This document shows, piece after piece, positions 19,820 through 19,925 of a DNA stretch of 19,925 bases. The stretch comes from CAZART01 sp964487555 (GTDB taxonomy: Bacteria > Bacteroidota > Rhodothermia > Rhodothermales > VXPQ01), in assembly GCA_964487555.1 (NCBI GenBank), contig CAZART010000097.1, positions 1-19,925 on the forward strand, written 5' to 3'. Below the pieces are notes generated by a model, which worked only from the letters and a program-made list of their open reading frames with translations, did not search any database and was not told where the DNA came from. Both the position numbers and the translations under genes were made by a program. Every line of letters begins with the position of its first letter. Position 1 is the first letter of the stretch.

Positions 19820-19925
19820 GGATCGGTCAGGCGAGAAAGCGATAAAGATACGTCAGGAAAAAACGATAGAGATACGCCAGGCGAGAAAGCGATAGGGATA
19901 CGCCAGGCGAGAAAGCGATAGGGAT
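19800..19925. repeat. 26-bp tandem array starting in the end of the DadA-like gene, open at the window edge
   Basis: Units ending at 19823, 19849, 19873, 19899 and 19925. The last two are identical 26-mers (from ACGCCAGGCG to CGATAGGGAT); one earlier unit is 24 bp. The first unit is the end of the gene itself, coding RLAKR-stop; later copies would read RQARKR-stop in the same phase. There are no unique spacers, so this is not CRISPR. Confidence 0.9.

Noticed and set aside
19800..19925. Possible CRISPR array
   Set aside because: Units are contiguous, with no unique spacers, and include the gene's own stop codon.

Overview
The window is high-GC bacterial DNA with one assembly gap of 100 N (9574-9673). 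It looks like a member of Rhodothermota/Bacteroidota. The pointers are a type IX secretion (T9SS) type-A sorting domain on a PQQ-type sugar dehydrogenase, a SusC/BtuB-like TonB-dependent receptor, a DadA-like FAD oxidoreductase typical of that phylum, a lipoprotein with a classical lipobox, and mostly weak Shine-Dalgarno sites. No rRNA, tRNA, insertion sequence, integrase or CRISPR is visible. The genus cannot be told from this sequence alone.

Layout. 1-267: short G-rich heptad repeats, no gene. 268-1735 (minus): a lipoprotein and a zinc-independent quinone-oxidoreductase-like MDR enzyme, 10 bp apart. 1736-2078: no gene seen. 2079-7107 (minus): a thiamine (thiazole/HMP) gene cluster in the order thiO - thiS - thiG - tenI/thiE-like - thiD - methyltransferase. 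7108-7470: divergent control region with a 14-bp perfect palindrome and another inverted repeat. 7471-9515 (plus): a berberine-bridge-like FAD oxidase and a VOC/glyoxalase-fold protein, separated by two related hairpins. 9574-9673: gap. 9700-14316 (plus): a 1538-residue Ser/Thr kinase - degenerate nucleotide cyclase - STAND ATPase - TPR protein. 14416-14682 (plus): a small DUF4242 protein. 14762-14929: a 21-bp minisatellite. 15003-16535 (plus): the secreted sugar dehydrogenase. 16640-18592 (minus): a TonB-dependent receptor convergent with it. 18761-19819 (plus): a DadA-like FAD oxidoreductase divergent from the receptor. 19800-19925: a tandem array that starts inside the end of that gene and runs out of the window.

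How genes work together. ThiO oxidises glycine to the imine, ThiS carries the sulfur, ThiG builds the thiazole, a TenI-type protein would aromatise it, and ThiD supplies HMP-PP. The gene order resembles the Bacillus tenI-thiO-thiS-thiG-thiF-thiD operon, but thiF, thiC and an unambiguous coupling enzyme (ThiE) are absent here. A METTL7-like methyltransferase is translationally coupled to thiD.

The most unusual feature is non-coding. At several genes of unrelated function, a short tandem repeat with a gene-specific unit (11, 17, 26 or 41 bp) includes the stop codon and last codons of the gene as its first copy. A further hairpin repeat starts within about 10 bp of a stop, and other minisatellites (8 bp, 21 bp, heptads) fill intergenic spaces, including one inside the thiamine cluster.
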